DNA from: a virus
Virus record (IMG/VR): IMGVR_UViG_3300032087_001098
Location: 1-23,293 of that record
Strand: one strand, 5' to 3'
Length of the DNA: 23,293 nt
The position numbers were made by a program, and so were the translations under genes. Below, piece after piece: positions 4,860-13,512 of this stretch. Every line of letters begins with the position of its first letter. Within the stretch, counting starts at the first letter, position 1. Under the pieces are notes generated by a model. The model was not told the DNA's origin, searched no databases, and worked only from the letters and a program-made list of their open reading frames with translations.

Positions 4860-5991
4860 TAAATATAGAAGAGCAGCTAATGTGTTTTTTGGTGGAGGTA
4901 GAGATACTTCTTCTAAAAACAAAGCTTTAAATATTGTAGGTCAAACACAATTTACAGGACCATTTGCAAGATACATAAAAGACCAAAGTGTCAACAAAGG
5001 TTTTATGTTACCTAGTGACACTCTTTCTAAAAAAACAGGTTTAACGTTAGGTAGTAGACAAAGAGATTACAAAGACAAAGAATTTTTAACTAAGTTAAGT
5101 GAAGCAGCACAACTACGAGCAGCAGAAGGTAAAGGATTAAATTTAATTCCTGTTAATTTAAAAAAACAACAAGCAGCAGCTAATAACCCATCTTTGGTTG
5201 CACCTGGTTTAGAAGGTCCGTTAAAATCAGCGATGGCAGCAGATCGTGATGATATAGCTTTAGTAAAAGGCGCGTTGTCACAATACAGATCTGACCTTGG
5301 ATATTATGATTTAACAAAAGCACAACAAGAAGCTATGTTAAGTCCAGCAAATGTAAAAAAATATGTTGACACTGCTAAACTATATAAACCTCAACTTAAC
5401 AAAGCAGTAAATCAAATAGCCAGTTACAAAACAGATAAAAATCAACCAACAAAAGAACTTGTTGATTTAATGACGGATTATACAGATCTTGTAGGAGGAT
5501 CTAATCCTTTATACAATATACAAAGAGCTTTAACATTTGGTCATCCATCTGGCATTGCTGCAAACATTGATCACTATTTAAGAACAGGCGATCAAACAGC
5601 GAAAATGCTATCAAGAGATCCAAAATTTTTAACTAAGATGCAAGCTGAAATAGGACCATTAAATATTGGCAAAGAAAAAATAGACCGTGGTATATTAGCT
5701 GCGCTTCGTAACACTGAAAACAAGGTTACAAAATCAGGATTAGCAGAAATGCGTAAGTTATATGATATGTCAGGATTACAATCTATTTTGCCTGGTCAAA
5801 TGTATCAAAAAATGTATTTAGGAATGAATAATCCAGAATTACAAATGCAATTTTTACGAAATGCAATAAACAAACGTTCCAAACCTTTTGGTAAATTAAC
5901 ACAAAGAGATGTACAAAATATTATGTTTGGTAATAAAACAATTAGTGACTATGGATTTTTCCGTGGTGGCATAGCGAGTTTGTTAGAATAA
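4852..5991 (+). CDS. 379-residue basic helical protein, unknown function
   Basis: The GTG start overlaps the previous stop by eight bases. The protein (MSDKYRRAANVFFGGGRDTS...) is Lys/Gln-rich and mainly helical. It may continue the previous protein functionally, since the two are stacked with no spacer and both look like non-enzymatic virion proteins. It ends FFRGGIASLLE; the GGI(A/V) ending is shared with the genes at 5991, 11238 and 12591. No catalytic motif is recognised. The stop overlaps the next ATG (TAATG) without a good ribosome site, so translation is probably coupled. The pair at 3624 and 4852 might once have been a single gene, but nothing in the reading frames shows a recent split. 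Confidence 0.85.
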   Translation: MSDKYRRAANVFFGGGRDTSSKNKALNIVGQTQFTGPFARYIKDQSVNKGFMLPSDTLSKKTGLTLGSRQRDYKDKEFLTKLSEAAQLRAAEGKGLNLIPVNLKKQQAAANNPSLVAPGLEGPLKSAMAADRDDIALVKGALSQYRSDLGYYDLTKAQQEAMLSPANVKKYVDTAKLYKPQLNKAVNQIASYKTDKNQPTKELVDLMTDYTDLVGGSNPLYNIQRALTFGHPSGIAANIDHYLRTGDQTAKMLSRDPKFLTKMQAEIGPLNIGKEKIDRGILAALRNTENKVTKSGLAEMRKLYDMSGLQSILPGQMYQKMYLGMNNPELQMQFLRNAINKRSKPFGKLTQRDVQNIMFGNKTISDYGFFRGGIASLLE

Positions 5992-7724
5992 TGGTTTTAC
6001 CTAAAGTCATAGGTGGTTTACGTCAATATGCACCAAAGATTGCAGCACCGAAAGGTAAAGGATCAACTACAAAGCTTGATTTAGAAAAAGCTAGGGTTGT
6101 TAAATCTGGATCAACATATTACACTGTTTTTGATGAAGCTGGTTTACCAATAAAAGATTTTAAAAGCGAAAAAGCGGCTAGAGACTTTTTACGCGGTGAT
6201 CCAACAGCAAACAAATACACTGTAGGCGCAAAATCAGCTGAAACAGTAGCTCCAACAGCTACAGCAGACACTCCAGCACTATTTTACAAGTCCAGAGAGG
6301 CATTAATTGATGCTCCTATGGAGAAAATGACGGCAGATAGGTGGTTAAACTACCTAAATGCCAAAGGAATTAAGAAATCTGAGCTTTCAGACACGTCCCT
6401 AGGGCCCTTTTTACAGTCTCAAGGCACAAAAACCTTTACAAAAGCCGATATAATCAAGGAATTTGACGAAATATCCCCAAAAATGAGCATCGTGGCCCTT
6501 GGCCAACCAGGTCCTCGAAATATTCTTACTAATATTTATAAAAAAATACAAAAAATAGATACACAAGCAGAAGATCCACGTGTAGGAGGTTTTTTATCCT
6601 ATCTTCGTGACTCTTTGCCGGGTGTAATCACTGATTCTAGTGGCAGAACAGCAAATAACATTAATCAACAAGCTTTAGACAGTGTAGCGTCAAATGTAGA
6701 CAAATACATGCAAAAAGTTTTTGGTATTAAAAGTTCTTTGAACGAAGGTGTAGCATTAACTGCACCTGTACCTTTTAAAGTACGCGAACCACTTGTTAAT
6801 TTAGCCGCAGCTCTTGATAGACGTGGTGTCGGATTATCACAAAAAGATATTTCAAAGACACCTCAATATAGTGGTCAACAAACAATGCCAGGTGGTGATA
6901 ATTACCGTGAATTTTTGTTTAAATATGAACCAGGAAAACTTAGAACTGGTGAACCTGTGTATACTTATGCACATGACTTTGGATTAAACTCATCACAAAG
7001 AGCTGGAGGCGTTGTACACGCACGTGTGTCAGATCGAACGGATGAATTTGGTAGAAGACTAATGTTTGTAGAAGAAATACAATCTGATATGCATCAGCGT
7101 GTACAACGTGCAATGCGTGAGTCAAAACTTACGGGTAGAAAACCTGATCGTGAAGATAGCTATGCATTTCGTCAAGATATGCCTCCTCCACCAGAGTTGG
7201 CGGCAAATAAACAACAATTAGATTTAATTAATCTTAAAATAGAAAATTTATTGGCTACAAATCCAAGATCACCAGCATTGCCTAAATTAAGACAAGAGCG
7301 TGAAAAAATTAGAGTTATTATAGCTGAGTCCATGACCAAGGAAGGTAAACAAGGTGGTGATATTGCCATGGGCCCTTTTCAATCGTCCAAAGAATACATG
7401 GAGTTTGTTGCTAAGTATTTAGTACGTATGGCTAAAGATGGAGATTTTGATGGTGTTGCTTTTGCAAACCCTGCAATTAAAAACCGTAACTTATCACCTG
7501 GTGGCAGGGATTACCAAGGTAATGTCGCTGCATATGGCCCTATTCTTAATGGTGCACTAAAAGAGACATCTAAGAAAACAGGTGCAAATTTATTAAATAC
7601 TGTTATAAGAGATGACAGGGGACGAGTTTTTGGACAAGTCAAAATGTTAAATTTAAAAGATAATCCTAACGTACGAGATACATTCTCGGCATACGCAAAA
7701 GGTGGAATAGTAAATGGCAGATAA
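5991..7724 (+). CDS. Polyvalent-protein-like 577-residue protein
   Basis: The C-terminal half carries the pattern of a domain common in large phage polyvalent proteins: a 'GGDNYREFLF' strand near residue 300, 'HFG'-type and 'ARVSDRTDEFGRRLMFVEE' strands, EEIQSDMHQ at about 361-369, and 'GDFDGVAFANP' at about 484-494. In larger relatives the same order reads EEIQSDWHQ ... GYD-x-(I/V)-A. Polyvalent proteins are thought to enter the host with the genome and act early against host defences. The N-terminal 250 residues are not recognised. The gene sits between terminase and portal, where packaged internal proteins are often encoded. It ends YAKGGIVNGR; the GGTGG of that motif may double as the ribosome site for the portal gene. 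The exact activity is unknown. Confidence 0.75.
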   Translation: MVLPKVIGGLRQYAPKIAAPKGKGSTTKLDLEKARVVKSGSTYYTVFDEAGLPIKDFKSEKAARDFLRGDPTANKYTVGAKSAETVAPTATADTPALFYKSREALIDAPMEKMTADRWLNYLNAKGIKKSELSDTSLGPFLQSQGTKTFTKADIIKEFDEISPKMSIVALGQPGPRNILTNIYKKIQKIDTQAEDPRVGGFLSYLRDSLPGVITDSSGRTANNINQQALDSVASNVDKYMQKVFGIKSSLNEGVALTAPVPFKVREPLVNLAAALDRRGVGLSQKDISKTPQYSGQQTMPGGDNYREFLFKYEPGKLRTGEPVYTYAHDFGLNSSQRAGGVVHARVSDRTDEFGRRLMFVEEIQSDMHQRVQRAMRESKLTGRKPDREDSYAFRQDMPPPPELAANKQQLDLINLKIENLLATNPRSPALPKLRQEREKIRVIIAESMTKEGKQGGDIAMGPFQSSKEYMEFVAKYLVRMAKDGDFDGVAFANPAIKNRNLSPGGRDYQGNVAAYGPILNGALKETSKKTGANLLNTVIRDDRGRVFGQVKMLNLKDNPNVRDTFSAYAKGGIVNGR

Positions 7725-10233
7725 ATCAAAGAATCAAATAGAAAAAGCAATGGACGCTGTTGAGAAAGCATTGGACATTGAACCGTTGGGCGAAGAAATA
7801 CAATTTGAAAAAAGTGTAGAGTTCGATGGTTTTGAAATACAAGAAGATGGAAGCGCAGAGATTGTTGGTGAACAACCAATAGATCAATCACAAATTCCAT
7901 TCGATGCAAACTTAGCAGAATATATTGACGAAAATAATTTAACCAAGTTTGCTTCAGACTTGGTAGGCGATTTCGAAGGTGATAAAGAGTCACGTAAAGA
8001 TTGGGAAGATACCTATATCAAAGGGCTCGATATGTTAGGCTTTAAATACGAAGACCGAACACAACCTTTCGAAGGTGCGTCAGGGGTCGTTCATCCTTTA
8101 TTAGCTGAATCTGTTACGCAGTTTCAAGCCCAAGCTTATAAGGAACTCCTCCCCCCAAGCGGCCCCGTGCGCACACAAATAATTGGTGAAGCATCACCAA
8201 TGGTAGAACAACAAGCAGAACGTGTAAAAGAATACATGAACTATTACATTTTAAATGTAATGGAAGAGTTTGATCCTGAAATGGACCAACTACTATTTTA
8301 TTTACCATTATCAGGTTCTGCATTTAAAAAAGTTTATTACGATCAAATATTAAAACGTTGTGTTGCAAAGTTTGTATCTAGTGAAGACTGTGTAATTAAT
8401 TATGCAGCCACAGATTTAGAACAATCAGAAAGAATAACACACGTTGTAAAAATGTCATCCAACGAATTAAGAAAATTACAAGTGTCAGGTTTTTACCGTG
8501 ATGTACCAATTACATCAGGATCAGTTAGTATGGCTGATGACGTTGTAGAAAAAATAGATGAATTAGATGGTGCAAATTCTTCAAGTAACGATGATGAACA
8601 TGTTATTTTAGAAATGCATGTTGATGCAGATGTGCCAGATTTTGAAGATACATCTGGAATTAAACTTCCTTATATTGTTACAATAGATCAATATTCTTCT
8701 ACGATATTATCTATCAGAAGAAACTATGAACCAAATGATCCTAATTTTAAAAAGAAACAATACTTTGTACATTTCAAGTTCCTCCCTGGATTAGGCTTTT
8801 ATGGATTTGGCTTAATTCACATGTTAGGTGGATTGTCAAGAACTGCAACAAGTGTTTTGCGACAATTAATTGATGCAGGTACTCTTGCCAATCTACCAGC
8901 AGGTTTTAAAGCACGTGGCATGCGTATACGTGACCATGATGAACCTTTACAACCAGGCGAATTTAGGGATGTAGATGTAACAGGACAATCAATAAAAGAA
9001 TCTTTGTTACCATTGCCATACAAAGAACCATCACAAACTTTATTTGCATTATTAGGTTTTGCTGTTGACGCAGGAAAAGCTTTTGCCGCAATAGCAGACA
9101 TGAAAATGGGTGAAGGTAATGAACAAAACCCTGTTGGCACAACACTAGCATTGTTAGAACGTGGTACAAAAGTGATGAGTGCAATACAAAAAAGATTACA
9201 CTTCTCACAAAGAAAAGAATTTAAATTATTAGCAAACTCAATCAAAATGTTTACGCCACCAGAATATCCATACCAGGTTATTGGTGGTAACAGAATGATT
9301 AAACAAGCTGATTTTGATGATAGAGTAGATATTATACCAGTTAGTGATCCAAACATATTTTCTATGTCACAAAGAGTTATGTTGGCACAACAACAATTAC
9401 AATTAGCACAATCTAATCCTCAAATGCATAATTTGCGTGAAGCATATAGACGTATGTATCAAGCAATGGGAGTGGATAATATTGATGCAATATTAAAACC
9501 AGATCAAAATCAACCACAACCAATGAGTCCTGCAATTGAAAATGCTATGGCTATGAAAAGTAAACCATTAAAAGTATTTCCACAGCAAGACCATCAAGCG
9601 CATATGAAAGCACATGCTGAATTTATGTTTACAAGAATGGTACAAATTAATCCACCATTGTATTCTATGTTACAATCACACATGTCAGAACATATTGCCG
9701 CAATGGCTGGTATACAAGTTCAAAAACAATTTGCAGAACAAGACAAGCAATTACAAATGGCAATGCAACAAAATCAAGCAAACCCACAAGTGATGCAACA
9801 ATTACAAATGCAAGCACAACAAATGGCTGTTGAAAAAGCAAACGCTATCGCAAGAATAGAAGCTGATGTAACAACTCAACTTGCAAGAGACGAGGAAGAA
9901 AGAACTAAACGTGAGCAACAAGATCCTCTTGTTAAATTAAAACAACAAGAGATTGATTTACGTGCAGCAGAAGCAATGGCACGTCAACAAGATATGCAAA
10001 CTAAAACAACAATGAATGCAGCAAGACTTGACATGGATCGAGATAAAATAGAAGCTGATACTACCATTAAATTAATGGAAACAGCTGATCGTATAGATCA
10101 AAGTGCTGCAAAGAACGCTTTAGGCGAGTTAAAAGAAAATGTTTCTTTGACAAAAGAAGCCTTAAAAAATGAAAAAGACGTAACAACAGCGAGGATAAAT
10201 GGCGGACGAAATAACGAAAGTCAAGAAAATTAG
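7714..10233 (+). CDS. Portal protein (long, P22-like type)
   Basis: At 839 residues this is a large portal, the dodecameric ring at one vertex through which DNA is pumped and to which the neck attaches. Typical portal traits are an acidic N-terminus, a core with 'PFEGASGVVHPLL' near residue 118 and 'LPLSGSAFKKVYYD' near 197, and a helical section with 'GLIHMLGGLSRTATSVLRQL' that fits the stem and tunnel region. A Gln/Met-rich coiled coil from about residue 675 to the end resembles the extended barrel of P22-type portals. The start overlaps the previous stop by 11 bases, with GGTGG eight bases ahead. The portal call rests on the pattern, size and position after terL; the P22-like subtype is inference. 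Confidence 0.88.
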   Translation: MADKSKNQIEKAMDAVEKALDIEPLGEEIQFEKSVEFDGFEIQEDGSAEIVGEQPIDQSQIPFDANLAEYIDENNLTKFASDLVGDFEGDKESRKDWEDTYIKGLDMLGFKYEDRTQPFEGASGVVHPLLAESVTQFQAQAYKELLPPSGPVRTQIIGEASPMVEQQAERVKEYMNYYILNVMEEFDPEMDQLLFYLPLSGSAFKKVYYDQILKRCVAKFVSSEDCVINYAATDLEQSERITHVVKMSSNELRKLQVSGFYRDVPITSGSVSMADDVVEKIDELDGANSSSNDDEHVILEMHVDADVPDFEDTSGIKLPYIVTIDQYSSTILSIRRNYEPNDPNFKKKQYFVHFKFLPGLGFYGFGLIHMLGGLSRTATSVLRQLIDAGTLANLPAGFKARGMRIRDHDEPLQPGEFRDVDVTGQSIKESLLPLPYKEPSQTLFALLGFAVDAGKAFAAIADMKMGEGNEQNPVGTTLALLERGTKVMSAIQKRLHFSQRKEFKLLANSIKMFTPPEYPYQVIGGNRMIKQADFDDRVDIIPVSDPNIFSMSQRVMLAQQQLQLAQSNPQMHNLREAYRRMYQAMGVDNIDAILKPDQNQPQPMSPAIENAMAMKSKPLKVFPQQDHQAHMKAHAEFMFTRMVQINPPLYSMLQSHMSEHIAAMAGIQVQKQFAEQDKQLQMAMQQNQANPQVMQQLQMQAQQMAVEKANAIARIEADVTTQLARDEEERTKREQQDPLVKLKQQEIDLRAAEAMARQQDMQTKTTMNAARLDMDRDKIEADTTIKLMETADRIDQSAAKNALGELKENVSLTKEALKNEKDVTTARINGGRNNESQEN

Positions 10234-10453
10234 TGACGCAATGCAAGAAATTGATGCTCTTGCAAAAACGTTAACAGGTAAATCAGAGGACAAACTATTG
10301 GTTTGTGCAGCTTTATTGGCTGTAACAAGGCAAAATTATGTTGAAGCTTTAGGTGAGGAACACACTTCCTTTATCTTTCAATCTGTTGTAGAGTCCTTCG
10401 ATTATTTAAATGGTTATGGTGAAGATAGAGATCTTCCTATAACTATACATTAG
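10199..10453 (+). CDS. 84-residue small protein after the portal, unknown function
   Basis: The protein starts MADEITKVKKISDAMQEIDA and looks like three helices with a conserved-looking 'DKLLVCAALLAVTRQNYVEA' centre, then an acidic end. The ATG lies 35 bases inside the portal gene and is preceded by GAGG, a good ribosome site. It is a real overlapping gene rather than a shadow: its own stop is followed directly by the ribosome site of the next small gene. I know no function; similar small proteins follow the portal gene in many marine phages, from memory. Confidence 0.8.
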   Translation: MADEITKVKKISDAMQEIDALAKTLTGKSEDKLLVCAALLAVTRQNYVEALGEEHTSFIFQSVVESFDYLNGYGEDRDLPITIH

Positions 10454-10462
10454 GAGGTAACT

Positions 10463-10591
10463 ATGAAGTTATTACAAGACCTATGGACACACTTAAAAGA
10501 GTGGAGCGACTGGGGTATGAAAGACTGGATTAAAGCCGGTATCGTAGCCATAATCGTAATTATTGTTCTACAGTCAATAATAGGAGCTTAA
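10463..10591 (+). CDS. 42-residue single-pass membrane protein
   Basis: A strong TAGGAGG lies a few bases before the ATG. The N-terminal 20 residues are amphipathic with several Trp (MKLLQDLWTHLKEWSDWGMK), followed by one transmembrane helix (AGIVAIIVIIVLQSIIGA) at the C-terminus. The stop overlaps the start of the next gene (TAATG). The shape, a Trp-rich amphipathic helix plus one membrane span, would suit a pinholin or antiholin partner of the 3TM holin at 12187, or a membrane-anchored virion protein. Neither is proven. Confidence 0.8.
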   Translation: MKLLQDLWTHLKEWSDWGMKDWIKAGIVAIIVIIVLQSIIGA

Positions 10592-11238
10592 TGGCACCTT
10601 TTGTTGATAGACAAAGAAAGAGCATGGAGGCTTCACGCAAAGCGCGTGAAGCCAAGGCTCAAGAAGAACGTCAGTTCATGACGAACTTTAATCCGAATAC
10701 AGCGGAACGTAAAGATTTTACAAGATTCAGAGAAAACTTAAAAGAGCAAGCTTTAAAACTTGCAAACGCACGTCCTGATGGTGGCATCATGGGTGCTAAA
10801 AATGCAGAGATATTTAAGTCATTGTATGATGATCCATATAGAAAAATGATGGGTCAATACATGAAAACAAATCCAAAAGACTATCAGGAAAATTTTCCTA
10901 TTTCTTACGGCATACAAAGAATGATTCCACAAGCTGGTAAAGCACTTATCAGTGGTTTATCTGGAATTCCAATGTTAGGTGCCATGATACCAAAACAAGC
11001 AAATGAATTGTTAGGGGATCTAAGCTATTTAGATTACAGGCCAACAAGACTGGGTACACCAGAAGGTGAAGTCATGCGTGAAGCCTACACATCACCAGCA
11101 GGTTTTGAATATCCAGAAGTATTATCTACTGGTGCAGCAGAAGATTATTATGATCAATTCTTCCCAATGCAAGTACCAGATTACTTCTATCAGTTTATGG
11201 ATAACGAAATGTTACCATACATATTAGGTATGAGATAA
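10591..11238 (+). CDS. 215-residue protein, unknown function
   Basis: The protein begins MAPFVDRQRKSMEASRKARE, a strongly charged helix. A Gly/Pro-containing hydrophobic segment follows near residue 115-135 (GKALISGLSGIPMLGAMIP), which could insert in or lie on a membrane, then an acidic, Tyr-rich C-terminus (EDYYDQFFPMQVPDYFYQF). No domain is recognised. Start and stop both overlap the neighbours through TAATG, so it belongs to the same coupled transcript. A hydrophobic segment within a charged protein is seen in some ejection proteins; that is only a suggestion. Confidence 0.8.
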   Translation: MAPFVDRQRKSMEASRKAREAKAQEERQFMTNFNPNTAERKDFTRFRENLKEQALKLANARPDGGIMGAKNAEIFKSLYDDPYRKMMGQYMKTNPKDYQENFPISYGIQRMIPQAGKALISGLSGIPMLGAMIPKQANELLGDLSYLDYRPTRLGTPEGEVMREAYTSPAGFEYPEVLSTGAAEDYYDQFFPMQVPDYFYQFMDNEMLPYILGMR

Positions 11239-12185
11239 TGGGACGAAGTAGTTATTTAAGCGGTAGAAGTAAGGGTAAAACAGGCACGAGTTATGGACCA
11301 GCTGGAATGGGTGGTTCTACATATACTCCATCAAATACTTCTCAAGTAAATCTCAGCAATCCTCAAGTTAAAAAATCAATAGACGATAGAAAAACCGCAT
11401 ATGAAAGTATGCAACAAGCAGGAATGTTAACACCAAGTTTATCCGGTGTTAGTCTTTATGACCAATCACCTGTAATTTATGAAGAAGGAACTACTTCTCA
11501 AGAAATTTTAGGCGCTGATGATCCAAAAGATATTGGCGGACAGCAAGTTGATTTAAAAGGAACTACAGTATCTGATGATTTTGGTGGTATGACACCTTTT
11601 TACACTACATATGCTGAAGATGCACTTAACACTGGTAATGTTGCATATAAAGCGCGTATGTATGCTTTAAGTCAAGGTAAAACAGAAGAAGAAGCACAAG
11701 CAGTTGCAGATCAAGCAAGTAATGAATTAAAAAAATTAGTATCTGAAGCAAGAAGTAGTGGTGACTACTCTGCAGTAGATCAATTTTTTGCAGGAGAAAA
11801 CAAATTTTTTCAAAGCATTTTACCACAAACACTTTATGAATCAGGCGTAGGAGTAGGTGGATACACTGGCTCACCCACAAATTATGTAGGTCAAGACGAA
11901 TTAGGTAGGTTTTTTGATATAGAAGATCCAACACCTGGAATACTGTCAAATAGAAGTGGATTTGGTGGTGGCGGAGGTGGTTCTTACGGTGGCGGCGGTG
12001 GAGATTATGGAGCTGGTATAGCTGCAGGATTATTTAAAAGACCAAAACAATTAGGTGATGAAGAAAATGTGCCAAAAGGTTTACGTTTACTTCAATACAT
12101 GGTAAACCTACACAAAGAAAATCCATATACAAAAATGGCTATACGTAGAAAAAACGGTGGCATAGTGAGTTTAGTAGGAGGTTAA
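11238..12185 (+). CDS. 315-residue Gly-rich protein, unknown function
   Basis: The protein has a Ser/Gly/Thr-rich disordered N-terminus, a helical acidic centre (for example YALSQGKTEEEAQAVADQAS near residue 145), a pure glycine linker near residue 240-255 (GGGGGGSYGGGGGDYGAG) and a basic C-terminal helix ending RRKNGGIVSLVGG. The last part resembles the ends of the proteins at 4852, 5991 and 12591. No enzyme motif is seen. The start overlaps the previous stop by TAATG; GGAGG for the next gene lies at its very end. A virion-associated role is likely from context only. Confidence 0.8.
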   Translation: MGRSSYLSGRSKGKTGTSYGPAGMGGSTYTPSNTSQVNLSNPQVKKSIDDRKTAYESMQQAGMLTPSLSGVSLYDQSPVIYEEGTTSQEILGADDPKDIGGQQVDLKGTTVSDDFGGMTPFYTTYAEDALNTGNVAYKARMYALSQGKTEEEAQAVADQASNELKKLVSEARSSGDYSAVDQFFAGENKFFQSILPQTLYESGVGVGGYTGSPTNYVGQDELGRFFDIEDPTPGILSNRSGFGGGGGGSYGGGGGDYGAGIAAGLFKRPKQLGDEENVPKGLRLLQYMVNLHKENPYTKMAIRRKNGGIVSLVGG

Positions 12186-12186
12186 T

Positions 12187-12582
12187 ATGGTATGGCAACT
12201 ATTGGCCAAGCCTTTATTAGGTGTGGTCGCAGACGGAGTACAAGGCTTCGTTAAAACAAAACAAGCGAAAGCTGAACTAAAGTTAACAGAAGTTAAAGCA
12301 GCAACTAAGTTGAAAGAGGATCAGATCGCCGGAAAAGTGGCATGGGAAGCATCAGCTGTAGATCAAATGAAAGGATCGTGGAAAGATGAGCTAATTTTAA
12401 TTTGTCTTTTAGCTCCAGCCGTGGCCGTATTCTGGCCTGGTATGACACCACATATTGAAGCAGGATTTATTGCCTTGCAACAACTACCAGATTATTATAA
12501 ACATTTATTATATATTGCGTGCTCAGCGAGCTTTGGCATAAAAGGTGCTAAAGGTGCAATGGGTTTAATTAAGAAAAAATAG
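12187..12582 (+). CDS. 3TM-type holin (GTA holin family)
   Basis: The 131-residue protein matches the 'Holin of 3TMs, for gene-transfer release' family (PF11351, from memory). It has a leading hydrophobic segment with a P-L-x-x-V-x-D-G pattern, a long charged helix (residues 22-60), the signature SWKDE at 64-68, a membrane span at about 67-85 (LILICLLAPAVAVFWPG), a short central hydrophobic part, and a final span with ASFGIKG at about 104-120. Such proteins make the membrane hole that lets lysin or particles out. GGAGG ends six bases before the ATG. No endolysin is found in this window, so lysis genes appear to be split. Confidence 0.8.
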   Translation: MVWQLLAKPLLGVVADGVQGFVKTKQAKAELKLTEVKAATKLKEDQIAGKVAWEASAVDQMKGSWKDELILICLLAPAVAVFWPGMTPHIEAGFIALQQLPDYYKHLLYIACSASFGIKGAKGAMGLIKKK

Positions 12583-12590
12583 GAGATATT

Positions 12591-12851
12591 ATGAAAGGCG
12601 ATTTAGATAAAGACGGGAAAATGAGTTCTTACGAAAAGAAAAGAGATGCTGCTATCAAAAAATCAATGGCTGCTAAAGGAAAGAAAAAAGGTGGCCAAGT
12701 TGTTGCTAAGAAAAAAGGTGGCGCTGTCAAAAAAATGGGTGGTGGCATGATGAAAAAAGATCCAAGTATGATGGGTTACAAAGCTGGTGGTTTAAGAGCA
12801 GCAGCGGCTAAATTAAAAAAAGGCATGAAACGAGGTGGAATTAAAAAGTAA
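12591..12851 (+). CDS. 86-residue basic protein with an EF-hand loop and KGG repeats
   Basis: Residues 4-15, DLDKDGKMSSYE, fit the canonical 12-residue EF-hand calcium loop exactly: Asp at 1, 3 and 5, Gly at 6, a hydrophobic residue at 8, Ser at 9 and Glu at 12. The rest is extremely Lys-rich with repeated K-G-G steps (KKGGQVV, KKGGAVK, KAGGL, KRGGIKK) and Met/Gly runs. AGGAG precedes the ATG and the stop overlaps the next start. The calcium loop probably binds Ca or structures the N-terminus; the basic tail probably binds DNA or another polyanion. Both are inferences from sequence. It heads a row of five basic small proteins. Confidence 0.85.
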   Translation: MKGDLDKDGKMSSYEKKRDAAIKKSMAAKGKKKGGQVVAKKKGGAVKKMGGGMMKKDPSMMGYKAGGLRAAAAKLKKGMKRGGIKK

Positions 12852-13141
12852 TGGGTAAATTATGTCCTAAAGGTAAAGCAGCAGCAAAGCGTAAATTTAA
12901 AGTATATCCAAGTGCATATGCTAATATGTACGAAAGTGCTGTATGTTCCGGTAAAGTAACACCAGGTGGTAAAAAGAAAAAAGCTGCGGGTGGCTACAAT
13001 AGTAATGGCATATCACAAGCTAGAAAAAAAGTTTCTAGTCAAAGAAAAGTTAATTTTGCAAATGGTGGTGCTAACATGGTAGCTGCTGGTTGTGGTGCTG
13101 TTGATTCAAGTAGAAGAAAACAAACAAAACTTTTTACGTAA
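12851..13141 (+). CDS. 96-residue basic protein of a family widespread in marine phages
   Basis: The N-terminus MGKLCPKGKAAAKRKFKVYP, followed by SAYANMYESAVCSG, is a conserved signature I remember from cyanophages and some giant viruses (a DUF family; number not certain). Cys at 5 and 32 could pair or bind metal. The C-terminal half is Gly/Lys/Arg-rich with AAGGYNSNG and FANGGANM motifs. Start and stop are both TAATG overlaps. Function is not known; the positive charge suggests nucleic-acid binding. Confidence 0.85.
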   Translation: MGKLCPKGKAAAKRKFKVYPSAYANMYESAVCSGKVTPGGKKKKAAGGYNSNGISQARKKVSSQRKVNFANGGANMVAAGCGAVDSSRRKQTKLFT

Positions 13142-13512
13142 TGGCCAAAAAAGGTTTACGTTCTTGGGTAAAAGAAAATTGGGTAGATATAGCCAATAAA
13201 AAATCAGATGGATCATATCCTAAATGTGGTAGATCTGGCGGTGAAAAAAGAAAAAAATATCCTAAATGTGTACCCATAGCGAAAGCTAGAGCCATGAGCA
13301 AAGGTCAAAAAGCATCAGCTGTAAAAAGAAAACAACAAGCTGGTAACACTGGACCTAAACCGTCAAATGTTGCAACAATAAAAAAATCTGCAGGTGGGTA
13401 TATTGGACCAAATATATCTGGATCTTATGATGGTGTAAAACTATCAAATCCTAGTTATAGAAGTTATTATGCGGGTAGAGTAAAAGAGTTCCCTAGCTTT
13501 AAAATAAAATGA
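13141..13512 (+). CDS. 123-residue basic protein with duplicated YPKC motif
   Basis: The protein begins MAKKGLRSWVKENWVDIANK. It has two YPKC motifs (SYPKCGRSGGEKRKKYPKC) and 'IAKARAMSKGQKASAVKRKQ', a combination I recall from many cyanophage and other marine phage genomes without a known function. The two Cys separated by a basic segment may form a disulfide or a metal site. The C-terminal 40 residues (AGGYIGPNISGSYDG) are Gly/Ser/Tyr-rich. It is coupled by overlaps to the genes on both sides (TAATG in front, ATGA behind). Confidence 0.85.
   Translation: MAKKGLRSWVKENWVDIANKKSDGSYPKCGRSGGEKRKKYPKCVPIAKARAMSKGQKASAVKRKQQAGNTGPKPSNVATIKKSAGGYIGPNISGSYDGVKLSNPSYRSYYAGRVKEFPSFKIK

Noticed and set aside
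8817-9356. Reverse open frame of 179 residues in the portal gene
   Set aside because: It is antisense to the conserved portal core, with no ribosome site and an implausible composition.
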